Positions 27,668-35,137 of a DNA stretch of 64,000 nucleotides are shown one piece after another. The notes under the pieces are model-generated. The model did no database searches, was not told where the DNA came from, and worked only from the letters and a program-made list of their open reading frames with translations. The stretch is from Chryseobacterium sp. SNU WT5. GTDB lineage: Bacteria > Bacteroidota > Bacteroidia > Flavobacteriales > Weeksellaceae. The stretch spans positions 2,666,001 to 2,730,000 of the forward strand of contig NZ_CP041687.1 in assembly GCF_007362475.1 (NCBI RefSeq), read 5' to 3'. The stretch's first letter is position 1. Every line of letters starts with the position of its first letter. Position numbers and translations under genes: made by a program.

Positions 27668-28396
27668 TTACTTTTTTTTAGTGACAAAAGCTTTCGCAAT
27701 AAATAGACAGGTGATTATAACTGCAATAAAATAGAAAACATCTCTGGTGTCTATTAAACCTCTCGTAAAAGAAAGAAAATGCTGATAAAATCCAAGCTTC
27801 GAAAGAAGATAATCAACACTGCCTAACAATTTGTAACTGGCTAACTGTTCAATGCCGAAATACATAATGAAGCAAAGAAAAAGACCAAGTAAGTAAGCTA
27901 TCACCTGATTTTGAGATAAAGAAGAAGCCAAAATTCCAACTGCCGAAAATGCGGCTGTTAAAATAATCAAACCGAAGTAACTGCCGGATGTTGCGCCTAA
28001 ATCAATATTCCCTTCCGGAACTCCCAAGATATAAACGGTATACAAATAGACCAAAGAGGGAACCAGACAAAAAATACCCATAACCCAAACTGCCAGAAAT
28101 TTACCGATAACTAATTCAGAAATTTTTATAGGCTGTGAAAATAGCCAGCTTAAAGTTCCGGAATGTTGTTCTTCTGCCAATGATTTCATAGAAATTGCAG
28201 GAATTATAAACAATAATAGCCATGGCACAAGAACAAAATAACTCTGCAAACTTGCAGATCCTATATCAAAAATATTAGAATCGTTTTCAAAGAAAAATAA
28301 AAATAAAGTTCCAATTAAACTGAAAGCGGCCATAATTAACCACGCACTCCAATTTCCAAGATAGGTCCAAATTTCTTTTTTAAATAGTGCAAACAT
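27668..28396 (-). CDS. gldF: gliding-motility ABC transporter permease GldF
   Basis: A 242-residue ABC-2 type permease with six hydrophobic segments. The family usually begins MFA.FKKEI, matching MFALFKKEIWTYLG at 28396, so I use this start. A longer frame to 28462 adds 22 residues of non-conserved sequence. The segment SMKSLAEEQHSGTLSWLFSQP is the cytoplasmic loop characteristic of ABC-2 permeases of this group. gldG follows 23 bases downstream, and the two subunits are expected to form the membrane part of one exporter powered by GldA encoded elsewhere. Confidence 0.92.
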   Translation of the reverse strand: MFALFKKEIWTYLGNWSAWLIMAAFSLIGTLFLFFFENDSNIFDIGSASLQSYFVLVPWLLLFIIPAISMKSLAEEQHSGTLSWLFSQPIKISELVIGKFLAVWVMGIFCLVPSLVYLYTVYILGVPEGNIDLGATSGSYFGLIILTAAFSAVGILASSLSQNQVIAYLLGLFLCFIMYFGIEQLASYKLLGSVDYLLSKLGFYQHFLSFTRGLIDTRDVFYFIAVIITCLFIAKAFVTKKK

Positions 28397-28468
28397 ATAA
28401 TTAGGTTGTATGGAATAGGTTTTTGGTTTTAGATTGAAAAAACTATCATTTACAAATGACATTAACCA

Positions 28469-29014
28469 TTAAGATTTTTTCTTGTTTACCAATTTTACTG
28501 TCATCATTATCAGAAATACCAAAACGATAAATCCAACAATTAATTGCCACCAATATTCAATGACCATCGATTTTAGGATTACTGTAAAAACGACTAAAAA
28601 TAAAATGAACGTTGCGATTTCATTGGCTTGACGAAGCTTAATATTGGCGATAGGTAAAATGTTTCCCTGAAGATTTTTAATTTGCAAAATCCTTTTCCAA
28701 CACCAGTAATGATAGAGTGCTAAACCTAGCAAAAAAGTTAGTTTTAAATGAAACCAAGGAGTTTTCATCAAACCGAAGTTGAGGAAAATCATGGTGAGGC
28801 CTGTGATTAACATGATTGTGCCGGCGGGTACCGTAATAATATTCCATAGCCTTCTCGCCATGAAAACATATTGCTCTCGAAGAACTTGCCTTTTATTTTC
28901 ATCAAATTCATCAGTGTCTTTATAATACACGAAAAGTCGAACAAGGTAAAAAATACCTGCGAAATAACTGACCATGAAAATGATGTGAACCGCTTTGATA
29001 ATGGTGTAAAGCAT
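28469..29014 (-). CDS. hemJ: protoporphyrinogen IX oxidase HemJ (CopD family)
   Basis: A 181-residue membrane protein with four to five helices. The conserved His10 lies in IKAVHIIFMVSYFAG, and LMKTPWFHLKLTFLLGLALYHYW carries the second conserved His/Lys region. HemJ oxidises protoporphyrinogen IX to protoporphyrin in the heme pathway of bacteria lacking HemG/HemY. A reverse CAAAGATA box (TATCTTTG on the minus strand, 29038-29031) lies 17 bases upstream of the start. It leads the transcript that continues into gldF and gldG. I see no reason to link heme synthesis to gliding beyond shared transcription. Confidence 0.87.
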   Translation of the reverse strand: MLYTIIKAVHIIFMVSYFAGIFYLVRLFVYYKDTDEFDENKRQVLREQYVFMARRLWNIITVPAGTIMLITGLTMIFLNFGLMKTPWFHLKLTFLLGLALYHYWCWKRILQIKNLQGNILPIANIKLRQANEIATFILFLVVFTVILKSMVIEYWWQLIVGFIVLVFLIMMTVKLVNKKKS

Positions 29015-29077
29015 GTAAAGAATTTAGATGCAAAGATAATAGATTAAAATCAGAAAAATTTACCTTTAGTAGATGAT

Positions 29078-29100
29078 AAATGCAAAATGAAACTGCATTT
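29078..29100 (-). terminator. possible terminator after the SAM hydrolase gene
   Basis: Arms AAATGCA / TGCATTT around a 9-base loop lie 20-40 bases beyond the minus-strand stop at 29120. The T-run is poor, so termination would be weak. Confidence 0.35.
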
Positions 29101-29119
29101 TACAGACAGTAAATGTTTT

Positions 29120-29947
29120 TTACGCGAACTCAATAATGATTTTCTCGCCCACCTGCAATCCGAAAAGCGTTTTAGCACCATTTTCACCGTTTCCCTTGTA
29201 TATCGTTAGTTCCAGCAATCCAGCGTCATTAAAAACCGCTGCTGCTTTCCCATGAAATTCATGTTCAATTTTCCAGTCGGGTACCAGATCTGTATATTGA
29301 TTGTAAATTTTCGATAATGCTAAATTTCTGAACTTGACTAAGAAACTTTCAAAACCAATAGCGGTTTTTTCAAAAAATTTCTGGGTAATATTAGAAACTA
29401 CATTTCCAAAATTATCAATGTACATAATTTCACCGATCAGTAATTTTTCACTTTCGTTGAAAACAGCCCGCGGAAAAGAAAGTTGTTTCGGTGTTTTGTA
29501 TTTTCTGCCAATCACTTCTGGTAAACCCCCATTTTGCAGATGTACCGCTACTGGAGCAAAAATATCTGTCGAAGTGAAACTTACTTGATCATCAAAACGA
29601 TTGTTGAAGGTGATCTCATATACATCTTCCGGTTTGATATCGTAGAATATTAAACTTAGAACACCGTTGTCTGCTGCTATAAAATAATGTCCATCTGCTT
29701 TGTATAAAATGGATTTTCGCTCTTTGTTGAAGAAACTGTCTACAGAAATAATATGAACGGTTCCTTTGGGGAAATAAGAATAGGAATTTCTAACAATATA
29801 TGCGGTCTGCAATAAATTATAAGCCTGAATTTGATGAGAGATATCGACGATGGTTACCTCTTCTTTTAAAGTCAAAATTGATCCTTTCACCGAGGCAACC
29901 CGGTGATCAACTAATCCGTAATCTGAAGTAAAAGTAATAACTGACAT
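29120..29947 (-). CDS. S-adenosyl-L-methionine hydrolase (DUF62/fluorinase family)
   Basis: A 275-residue member of the SAM hydroxide adenosyltransferase family, related to fluorinase and chlorinase. It uses water to split SAM into adenosine and methionine. The N-terminal domain starts MSVITFTSDYGLVDHRVASVKG, where the Asp binds ribose, and HIISVDSFFN plus ADNGVLS are further active-site segments. The C-terminal beta domain includes YIDNFGNVVSNIT. The bulky halogen-specific insertion of fluorinase is not evident, so I expect the hydrolase. A reverse TAAATTTG box (29974-29967) lies upstream. It is divergent from phoH. Confidence 0.92.
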   Translation of the reverse strand: MSVITFTSDYGLVDHRVASVKGSILTLKEEVTIVDISHQIQAYNLLQTAYIVRNSYSYFPKGTVHIISVDSFFNKERKSILYKADGHYFIAADNGVLSLIFYDIKPEDVYEITFNNRFDDQVSFTSTDIFAPVAVHLQNGGLPEVIGRKYKTPKQLSFPRAVFNESEKLLIGEIMYIDNFGNVVSNITQKFFEKTAIGFESFLVKFRNLALSKIYNQYTDLVPDWKIEHEFHGKAAAVFNDAGLLELTIYKGNGENGAKTLFGLQVGEKIIIEFA

Positions 29948-30075
29948 GTCTGTTTTTAGGAAAGTACAAATTTAGTTTAAAAAAAATATTTTGAGCAGTA
30001 TTGTGGAAAAGTAAGCATGATATTTGATTTAAAATTGATACTTTTAAGAAAAATATAAATATAAGCAACAATTAT

Positions 30076-31035
30076 ATGTTTGAATTAAACTACGAAATTT
30101 CCGGCATTGAGTCTAAAACTTTTTACGGAGTTAATAATCAATATTTTAATTTACTGAAATCTAAATTTCCTACTTTAAAAATTACAGGTAGAGATCATTA
30201 CGTATTTGCAAAAGGAAATCAGGAGGCGCTCGATATTTTAAAGGAAAAAATGGACGATGTTGTTCAGTTTGTATCCAGAAATAATTCCATTACGTTAAAA
30301 GATTATGAAAGTATTTTGAACTTGAAAGATGATAACGAAAAACATTTGGTTTTTGATCAGGATATTATTGTAAAAGGAGTCAACGGCAAAATCATCAAAG
30401 CAAAAACAACCAACTTAAAAAAACTGGTAAAAGCTACGGATACTAAAGATATGGTTTTTGCAATTGGACCCGCTGGAACTGGAAAAACGTATACCAGTGT
30501 TGCTTTGGCAGTAAGAGCTTTACGTGATAAAGAAGTAAAGCGAATTATTTTAACCAGGCCAGCAGTAGAAGCAGGGGAGAGTTTAGGATTCTTGCCTGGC
30601 GATTTGAAAGAGAAGTTAGATCCATACTTACAACCACTTTACGACGCGCTTCGAGATATGATTCCACACGAAAAACTCGAGGGATTAATAGAAAAAAATG
30701 TAATCGAAGTCGCACCACTTGCTTTTATGAGAGGCAGAACTCTGGATGAAGCTTTTGTAATTCTAGATGAAGCTCAGAATACAACGCATGCTCAAATGAA
30801 AATGTTTTTAACGAGAATGGGAATGAATGCGAAGTTTATTATTACCGGTGATCCTACTCAAATCGATTTACCCATGAGACAGAAATCTGGTTTAAAGGAG
30901 TCCATGAGAATATTAGAAAATGTAGATGAAATTGGTTTTGTTTATCTTACGGAAGAAGATGTAGTGCGACATCCCGTGGTTAGGAAAATTATTGCAGCAT
31001 ATAGTAAAGAGGATGAAAGACAACGAGAGGAATAA
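30076..31035 (+). CDS. PhoH family ATPase
   Basis: A 319-residue cytoplasmic PhoH-like protein. A short N-terminal region resembles a KH-type fold (about 1-90). It is followed by the P-loop domain with Walker A GPAGTGKTY at about 131-139, the Walker B region FVILDEAQNTT, and the conserved TRPAVEAGESLGFLPGDLKEK. PhoH proteins bind ATP and are linked to RNA metabolism; in many genomes they sit next to ybeY. Here neither neighbour is ybeY. Confidence 0.93.
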   Translation: MFELNYEISGIESKTFYGVNNQYFNLLKSKFPTLKITGRDHYVFAKGNQEALDILKEKMDDVVQFVSRNNSITLKDYESILNLKDDNEKHLVFDQDIIVKGVNGKIIKAKTTNLKKLVKATDTKDMVFAIGPAGTGKTYTSVALAVRALRDKEVKRIILTRPAVEAGESLGFLPGDLKEKLDPYLQPLYDALRDMIPHEKLEGLIEKNVIEVAPLAFMRGRTLDEAFVILDEAQNTTHAQMKMFLTRMGMNAKFIITGDPTQIDLPMRQKSGLKESMRILENVDEIGFVYLTEEDVVRHPVVRKIIAAYSKEDERQREE

Positions 31036-31203
31036 ATATTTATTTCAACGCTTTTAATCACCGATAATTTTAGCCGAAAAAGAAATTTTTTCCGATTAAA
31101 ATTGATAAATATGAAAAATATCAGTTATTGAAAAAATACGCCTTGATTTTTAGTTAGTAATCGACTGTTTATTTAGTTTTGCCGAAGAATTAAATAAATA
31201 AAC

Positions 31204-31857
31204 ATGAAAAAATTATTTTTAGCAAGTGCAATCGCACTTTTCGCAACAGTAAGTGCACAGGAATTCAAACCTGCAGCAGGTGATGTAACTGTAGACTTAG
31301 GAGTATCTGGAGGTTTAGGAAACACATCAATCGGCTTGGCAGATGGTGGTGCAGCTTTCAAAGTAAGATATTTCAAAACTGACAAATTAGCTTACAGATT
31401 CACTATGGTATTGGCTAATAACAGCGATACTGACAATTCTGTAACAAATGTTGTTAGTAAGGATAATGATTTCGCATTAGGTTTAGGATTTGGTGCTGAA
31501 AAACATTTCACAGGAACAGACAGATTGTCTCCATATGTAGGAGGTGATATCATGATCGGATATGCTTCTCAAAGTTCAAAAAGTACTTTCACACCAACTA
31601 GTGGAACAGCAGTTGTAAGTGAAGTAAAAGGTCCAAACACTTTTGGAGCAGGAGTAAGAGGTGTATTTGGTGCTGATTATTATTTTGCAAAAAGAGTATT
31701 CTTAGGAGTTGAAGCAGGTTTATCTTTGATGTATTCGTCAGAAGGTGACACAACAACTTCAGTTACAGGATCTCCAGATGTAACTGTAAAAGGTGGAAGT
31801 AATTTCAATATTTCTCCATCAGTTGTTACAGGAATCAGAATTGGTTATGCATTCTAA
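31204..31857 (+). CDS. outer membrane beta-barrel protein, copy 1
   Basis: A 217-residue protein. The signal peptide MKKLFLASAIALFATVSAQ is followed by an 8-strand barrel: VTVDLGVSGGLGN, AFKVRYF, YRFTMVLAN, FALGLGFGAEKHF, LSPYVGGDIMIGYA, FGAGVRGVFGADYYF, VFLGVEAGLSLMY and a terminal TGIRIGYAF. The last residue is Phe, as expected for Bam substrates. The role is unknown. It differs from copy 2 only at residues 21 (Phe against Tyr) and 187 (Val against Leu). A TAGTTTTG box at 31174-31181 is its likely -7 element. It is first of five barrel genes in a row. Confidence 0.88.
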   Translation: MKKLFLASAIALFATVSAQEFKPAAGDVTVDLGVSGGLGNTSIGLADGGAAFKVRYFKTDKLAYRFTMVLANNSDTDNSVTNVVSKDNDFALGLGFGAEKHFTGTDRLSPYVGGDIMIGYASQSSKSTFTPTSGTAVVSEVKGPNTFGAGVRGVFGADYYFAKRVFLGVEAGLSLMYSSEGDTTTSVTGSPDVTVKGGSNFNISPSVVTGIRIGYAF

Positions 31858-31880
31858 TTAACAATAGTTATATAATTGAA

Positions 31881-31912
31881 GAGGTCGGTATTTTTACTGA
31901 CCTCTTTTTTTG
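31881..31912 (+). terminator. terminator of barrel gene copy 1
   Basis: GAGGTCGGTA / TACTGACCTC hairpin with one G-U pair near the middle, then a T-run. It is copied with the gene. Confidence 0.85.
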
Positions 31913-32015
31913 TGGATTAATTAAAACACTGACTTGATTTTTTTAATAATTATTATGTTAAATGATTGACTTTTAAATAAGATAATCCGGTTTTGTTTTT
32001 TTTATATGTTAATTG

Positions 32016-32046
32016 TTGTTAATTTAAATAATATTATATACATTTG
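32016..32046 (+). promoter_or_regulatory. promoter of barrel gene copy 2
   Basis: TTG (32016-32018), a 20-base spacer and TACATTTG (32039-32046), followed by CAC. It resembles the promoter of the third barrel gene and not that of copy 1. Confidence 0.65.
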
Positions 32047-32069
32047 CACACCTTAAAAAAGGCAATATT

Positions 32070-32723
32070 ATGAAAAAATTATTTTTAGCAAGTGCAATCG
32101 CACTTTTCGCAACAGTAAGTGCACAGGAATACAAACCTGCAGCAGGTGATGTAACTGTAGACTTAGGAGTATCTGGAGGTTTAGGAAACACATCAATCGG
32201 CTTAGCAGATGGTGGTGCAGCTTTCAAAGTAAGATATTTCAAAACTGACAAATTAGCTTACAGATTCACTATGGTATTGGCTAATAACAGCGATACTGAC
32301 AATTCTGTAACAAATGTTGTTAGTAAGGATAATGATTTCGCATTAGGTTTAGGATTTGGTGCTGAAAAACATTTCACAGGAACAGACAGATTGTCTCCAT
32401 ATGTAGGAGGTGATATCATGATCGGATATGCTTCTCAAAGTTCAAAAAGTACATTCACACCAACTAGTGGAACAGCAGTTGTAAGTGAAGTAAAAGGTCC
32501 AAACACTTTTGGAGCAGGAGTAAGAGGTGTATTTGGTGCTGATTATTATTTTGCAAAAAGAGTATTCTTAGGAGTTGAAGCAGGTTTATCTTTGATGTAT
32601 TCATCAGAAGGTGACACTACAACTTCACTTACAGGATCTCCAGATGTAACTGTAAAAGGTGGAAGTAATTTCAATATTTCTCCATCAGTTGTTACAGGAA
32701 TCAGAATTGGTTATGCATTCTAA
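32070..32723 (+). CDS. outer membrane beta-barrel protein, copy 2
   Basis: A 217-residue protein, 215 of 217 residues identical to copy 1, with the same signal peptide and barrel strands. The differences are Tyr21 and Leu187. Four of the six base changes are silent, so both copies appear to be kept as functional genes or were homogenised very recently. The promoter differs from that of copy 1 and carries the TATATACATTTG signature shared with the next gene downstream, which suggests different expression of the two copies. Confidence 0.88.
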   Translation: MKKLFLASAIALFATVSAQEYKPAAGDVTVDLGVSGGLGNTSIGLADGGAAFKVRYFKTDKLAYRFTMVLANNSDTDNSVTNVVSKDNDFALGLGFGAEKHFTGTDRLSPYVGGDIMIGYASQSSKSTFTPTSGTAVVSEVKGPNTFGAGVRGVFGADYYFAKRVFLGVEAGLSLMYSSEGDTTTSLTGSPDVTVKGGSNFNISPSVVTGIRIGYAF

Positions 32724-32746
32724 TTAACAATAGTTATATAATTGAA

Positions 32747-32777
32747 GGGGTCGGTATTTTTACCGACCTCTTTTTTT
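32747..32777 (+). terminator. terminator of barrel gene copy 2
   Basis: GGGGTCGGTA / TACCGACCTC hairpin. Compared with copy 1 one G-U pair became G-C and one A-U became G-U, so the stem is kept. Confidence 0.85.
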
Positions 32778-32876
32778 GTGAATATATTATTTATTTTAAA
32801 TTTAACTAATAACACTATAAGTTAAGTTGGTTTTTTTACTTTGATTTTTAGACTGAGTTAATTTCATATGTTAAAT

Positions 32877-32908
32877 TTGGTTAATTGCAATAAAATTATA
32901 TACATTTG
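32877..32908 (+). promoter_or_regulatory. promoter of the third barrel gene
   Basis: TTG (32877-32879), a 21-base spacer and TACATTTG (32901-32908) in the context ATTATATACATTTGTGCAC, nearly the same as in front of copy 2. Confidence 0.6.
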
Positions 32909-32929
32909 TGCACTTTAAAAAAATAAATT

Positions 32930-33442
32930 ATGAAAAAAGTATTTTTAGTTGGTGCTTTAGCACTATTCGCTGGAGTTAATGCCCAAACTGGGAATTTCAA
33001 ATTAGGAGCTCATGTTGGATTACCAGTAGGTGATGCAGGTGATACAACTAGTGTACTAATTGGAGCAGATGTGGCATACATGTGGCCAGTTTCTGCAGAT
33101 TTAAAAGTCGGAGTTGCTTCAGGCTATTCAGCTTGGGTTGGTAAATCTGTTACTACTACTGTTTTCGGACAGACATTTACTTATGATGTTCCCACAGTGA
33201 GTATGGTACCAGTTGCTGCTACCGCTCAATATATGCTTGCACCTCAATTTAGTTTAGGTCTTGATCTGGGATATGGTTTCCTGTTTACTTCTGATGCTAA
33301 TGATGGTGGTTTTTATTATCAGCCAAAAGCTGCTTACCACTTCGGACCAAGTGAGCTTTACTTAGGTTATTTAGGCTTGACTAAAGATGGAAATTCTGTA
33401 AGTGCTATCAATTTAGGTTATGCTTACACTTTTGGAAAATAA
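32930..33442 (+). CDS. outer membrane beta-barrel protein, third in cluster
   Basis: A 170-residue small barrel with signal peptide MKKVFLVGALALFAGVNAQ. It has strands FKLGAHVGLPVGD, VLIGADVAYMWPV, LKVGVASGYSAWVG, TAQYMLAPQFSLGLDLGYGFLF and SAINLGYAYTFGK. It differs in sequence from the first two but has the same size class and terminal pattern. The function is unknown. Confidence 0.82.
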   Translation: MKKVFLVGALALFAGVNAQTGNFKLGAHVGLPVGDAGDTTSVLIGADVAYMWPVSADLKVGVASGYSAWVGKSVTTTVFGQTFTYDVPTVSMVPVAATAQYMLAPQFSLGLDLGYGFLFTSDANDGGFYYQPKAAYHFGPSELYLGYLGLTKDGNSVSAINLGYAYTFGK

Positions 33443-33464
33443 TTTTTCCTATTCAGTATAAATT

Positions 33465-33489
33465 AATCCCACTTTTTAGTGGGATTTTT
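33465..33489 (+). terminator. terminator after the third barrel gene
   Basis: Perfect arms AATCCCACT / AGTGGGATT with a T4 loop, then T-run. Confidence 0.9.
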
Positions 33490-33570
33490 CTGTATATAGA
33501 AATATCGTACTTCGTCTGATCGAGTTGATTTTATTAAGCAAATACCAGTGGGTGTAAAAGAAAAATATTC

Positions 33571-33578
33571 TATTTTTG
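33571..33578 (+). promoter_or_regulatory. -7 box of the fourth barrel gene
   Basis: TATTTTTG, followed by CAC as in the two promoters upstream, 20 bases before the start codon. No well-placed TTG is evident. Confidence 0.45.
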
Positions 33579-33598
33579 CACATTAATAAATAAACAAT

Positions 33599-34114
33599 AT
33601 GAAAAAATTATTTTTAACGGCCTCAATCGCACTATTTACCACATTAAGTGCTCAAAAAGCCAATTTTGGAGTTAACGCTGGATTGTTATCTGCTTTTGCG
33701 AAAGTAAAAACACCGGTGGCAAGTGATGCAAATTCTGAAACTGGATTTTATGTTGGGTTTTTCGCAGAAATTAATGCAGGAAGTAAAGTAAAAGTTCAAC
33801 CGGCAGTCAATTATGCAAATATTCAAAATGGTAGTGCTTTACAAATTCCTATCATGGTGAAGTATTATGTTGATCCGAAGTTTAATCTACAAGTTGGACC
33901 TCAGTTTACTTTTGATTTTGAAGAAAATCCGCTGCCAGATTATTATAATCCAACAAATATAGGAATGGCTTTAGGAGCTGCTTATGATTTTAGTTCTAAA
34001 TTTTTTGTAGAAGGTAGATATGCTTTTCAATTAAATAATCATCTGAAGAATATGCCGAGCGGTTATAGCGCAAAAATTAATTTTTTGAATGTAGGCCTTG
34101 GATATAAATTCTAA
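33599..34114 (+). CDS. outer membrane beta-barrel protein, fourth in cluster
   Basis: A 171-residue PorT-like barrel. The signal peptide MKKLFLTASIALFTTLSAQ is close to that of copies 1 and 2. It is followed by FGVNAGLLSAFA, GFYVGFFAEINAG, VKVQPAVNYANIQ, LQIPIMVKYYV, FNLQVGPQFTFDF, GMALGAAYDF, FFVEGRYAFQLN and the terminal FLNVGLGYKF. This pattern of QPAVNY / PIMVKYY / VGPQ is the outer-membrane beta-barrel domain 2 (PorT) type. The function is unknown. Confidence 0.84.
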   Translation: MKKLFLTASIALFTTLSAQKANFGVNAGLLSAFAKVKTPVASDANSETGFYVGFFAEINAGSKVKVQPAVNYANIQNGSALQIPIMVKYYVDPKFNLQVGPQFTFDFEENPLPDYYNPTNIGMALGAAYDFSSKFFVEGRYAFQLNNHLKNMPSGYSAKINFLNVGLGYKF

Positions 34115-34135
34115 TAGTAATCAAACTCTATTATT

Positions 34136-34162
34136 ATCCTGAGCACTGCTCAGGATTTTTTC
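34136..34162 (+). terminator. terminator after the fourth barrel gene
   Basis: Perfect 10-bp arms ATCCTGAGCA / TGCTCAGGAT around one base, then T6. Confidence 0.9.
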
Positions 34163-34381
34163 TTTTGTAATAAAGAAGTTTTTTAGTGTGGGGTAAATTC
34201 AACTGTTAAATTTATGAGTCTTTTTTTATTATTTGCTTAAAATTTATTTGAAAGTCGTCGGCAATTTATCTTTTGAATTAAAAGGTACTCATAATTTTTA
34301 GTTTAAGGCCCGTTTTTTGTATAAATATTAACATCATCACAATTTCGTTAATAGAAATTATAAACATAAAAATTATATATT

Positions 34382-34948
34382 ATGAAAAAGTTATTGATTA
34401 CAGGTGCAGTTGCTTTATTAGGAATTACAGCGCAAGCACAGTTACAAAAAGGAAACTGGATGGTTGGTTCACAAGTAGCCAACGTAAAATTCACTAATGG
34501 TTTCAGTATGAACCTAACTCCAAATTTAGCTTATTTTGTGCAGGACAGATGGGCAGTTGGAGCGCAAGTAGGCCTTAATGTAGTTAGTCCACAAGGAACT
34601 AGTGCTACACAAACCGACTGGAGCATTGCACCTTTCACAAGATATTATTTCACTTCTAATGAAATTGATAACTTGTTGAACAACGGCGCATTTTTCGCAG
34701 AAGGTAGTGCTGGATTTGGTGGAAATAACTCAAGCACAGGAAGTTCTACTAATGGAGTAGACTTAGGAATTGGGGCAGGTTATGCATATTTCATTACTCC
34801 AAGTGTAGGATTAGAAGCGCTACTAAAATATAAAGGTCTTGTAGGAGGTGGAAATACTACCGCTCAAGGTAATTTATATTTAGGGGTTGGTTTCCAGATT
34901 TATTTGCCAAACTCTAAAGCAAAAGCTGCATTAAGAGACAATCAATAA
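34382..34948 (+). CDS. outer membrane beta-barrel protein, fifth in cluster
   Basis: A 188-residue protein with signal peptide MKKLLITGAVALLGITAQAQ and barrel strands WMVGSQVANVKF, FSMNLTPNLAYFV, WAVGAQVGLNVV, WSIAPFTRYYF, GAFFAEGSAGFGG, VDLGIGAGYAYF, VGLEALLKYKGL and NLYLGVGFQIYL. Unlike the others it ends with an 11-residue polar tail after the last strand. It is preceded by 267 bases with no clear promoter box. The role is unknown. Confidence 0.82.
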   Translation: MKKLLITGAVALLGITAQAQLQKGNWMVGSQVANVKFTNGFSMNLTPNLAYFVQDRWAVGAQVGLNVVSPQGTSATQTDWSIAPFTRYYFTSNEIDNLLNNGAFFAEGSAGFGGNNSSTGSSTNGVDLGIGAGYAYFITPSVGLEALLKYKGLVGGGNTTAQGNLYLGVGFQIYLPNSKAKAALRDNQ

Positions 34949-34968
34949 GGTTTTTGCTCTAATAACAT

Positions 34969-34999
34969 AGACTGTTTTACTCACGTAAAGCAGTCTTTT
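34969..34999 (+). terminator. terminator after the fifth barrel gene
   Basis: Arms AGACTG / CAGTCT at 34969-34974 and 34991-34996, with inner TTTAC/GTAAA pairing, then T4. Confidence 0.75.
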
Positions 35000-35084
35000 A
35001 CATTTACGTAAATAGATTTAAAATTATCATTGATAAAAAATTTTAGAATTTATTTTCTTAAGAATTGCAATACAGAATTTATAA

Positions 35085-35113
35085 AAAAGAAAACCCCGAG
35101 TTTCCTCAGGATT
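35085..35113 (-). terminator. terminator of ffh (minus strand)
   Basis: Arms AACCCCGAG (35092-35100) and CTCAGGATT (35105-35113) pair with two G-U pairs in the minus-strand RNA, followed by a T-rich tract on that strand. Confidence 0.75.
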
Positions 35114-35137
35114 TTCTTTTTATATTGTCGAGTACAG

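Larger units (their letters stand above)
31204..32778 (+). repeat. tandem gene duplication (two units of about 709 bp)
   Basis: The segments 31204-31912 and 32070-32778 are near-identical and 866 bp apart. Each runs from the ATG through the coding region to the T-run of the terminator. By eye I count six base differences over the 654-bp coding part, two of them changing the protein. Identity stops abruptly at the ATG, so the copies have different promoters. Confidence 0.9.

Noticed and set aside
31204-32778. Assembly duplication of the barrel gene
   Set aside because: Six substitutions, exchanged base pairs in the terminators and different upstream sequences show two real loci, although read-level confirmation was not possible.
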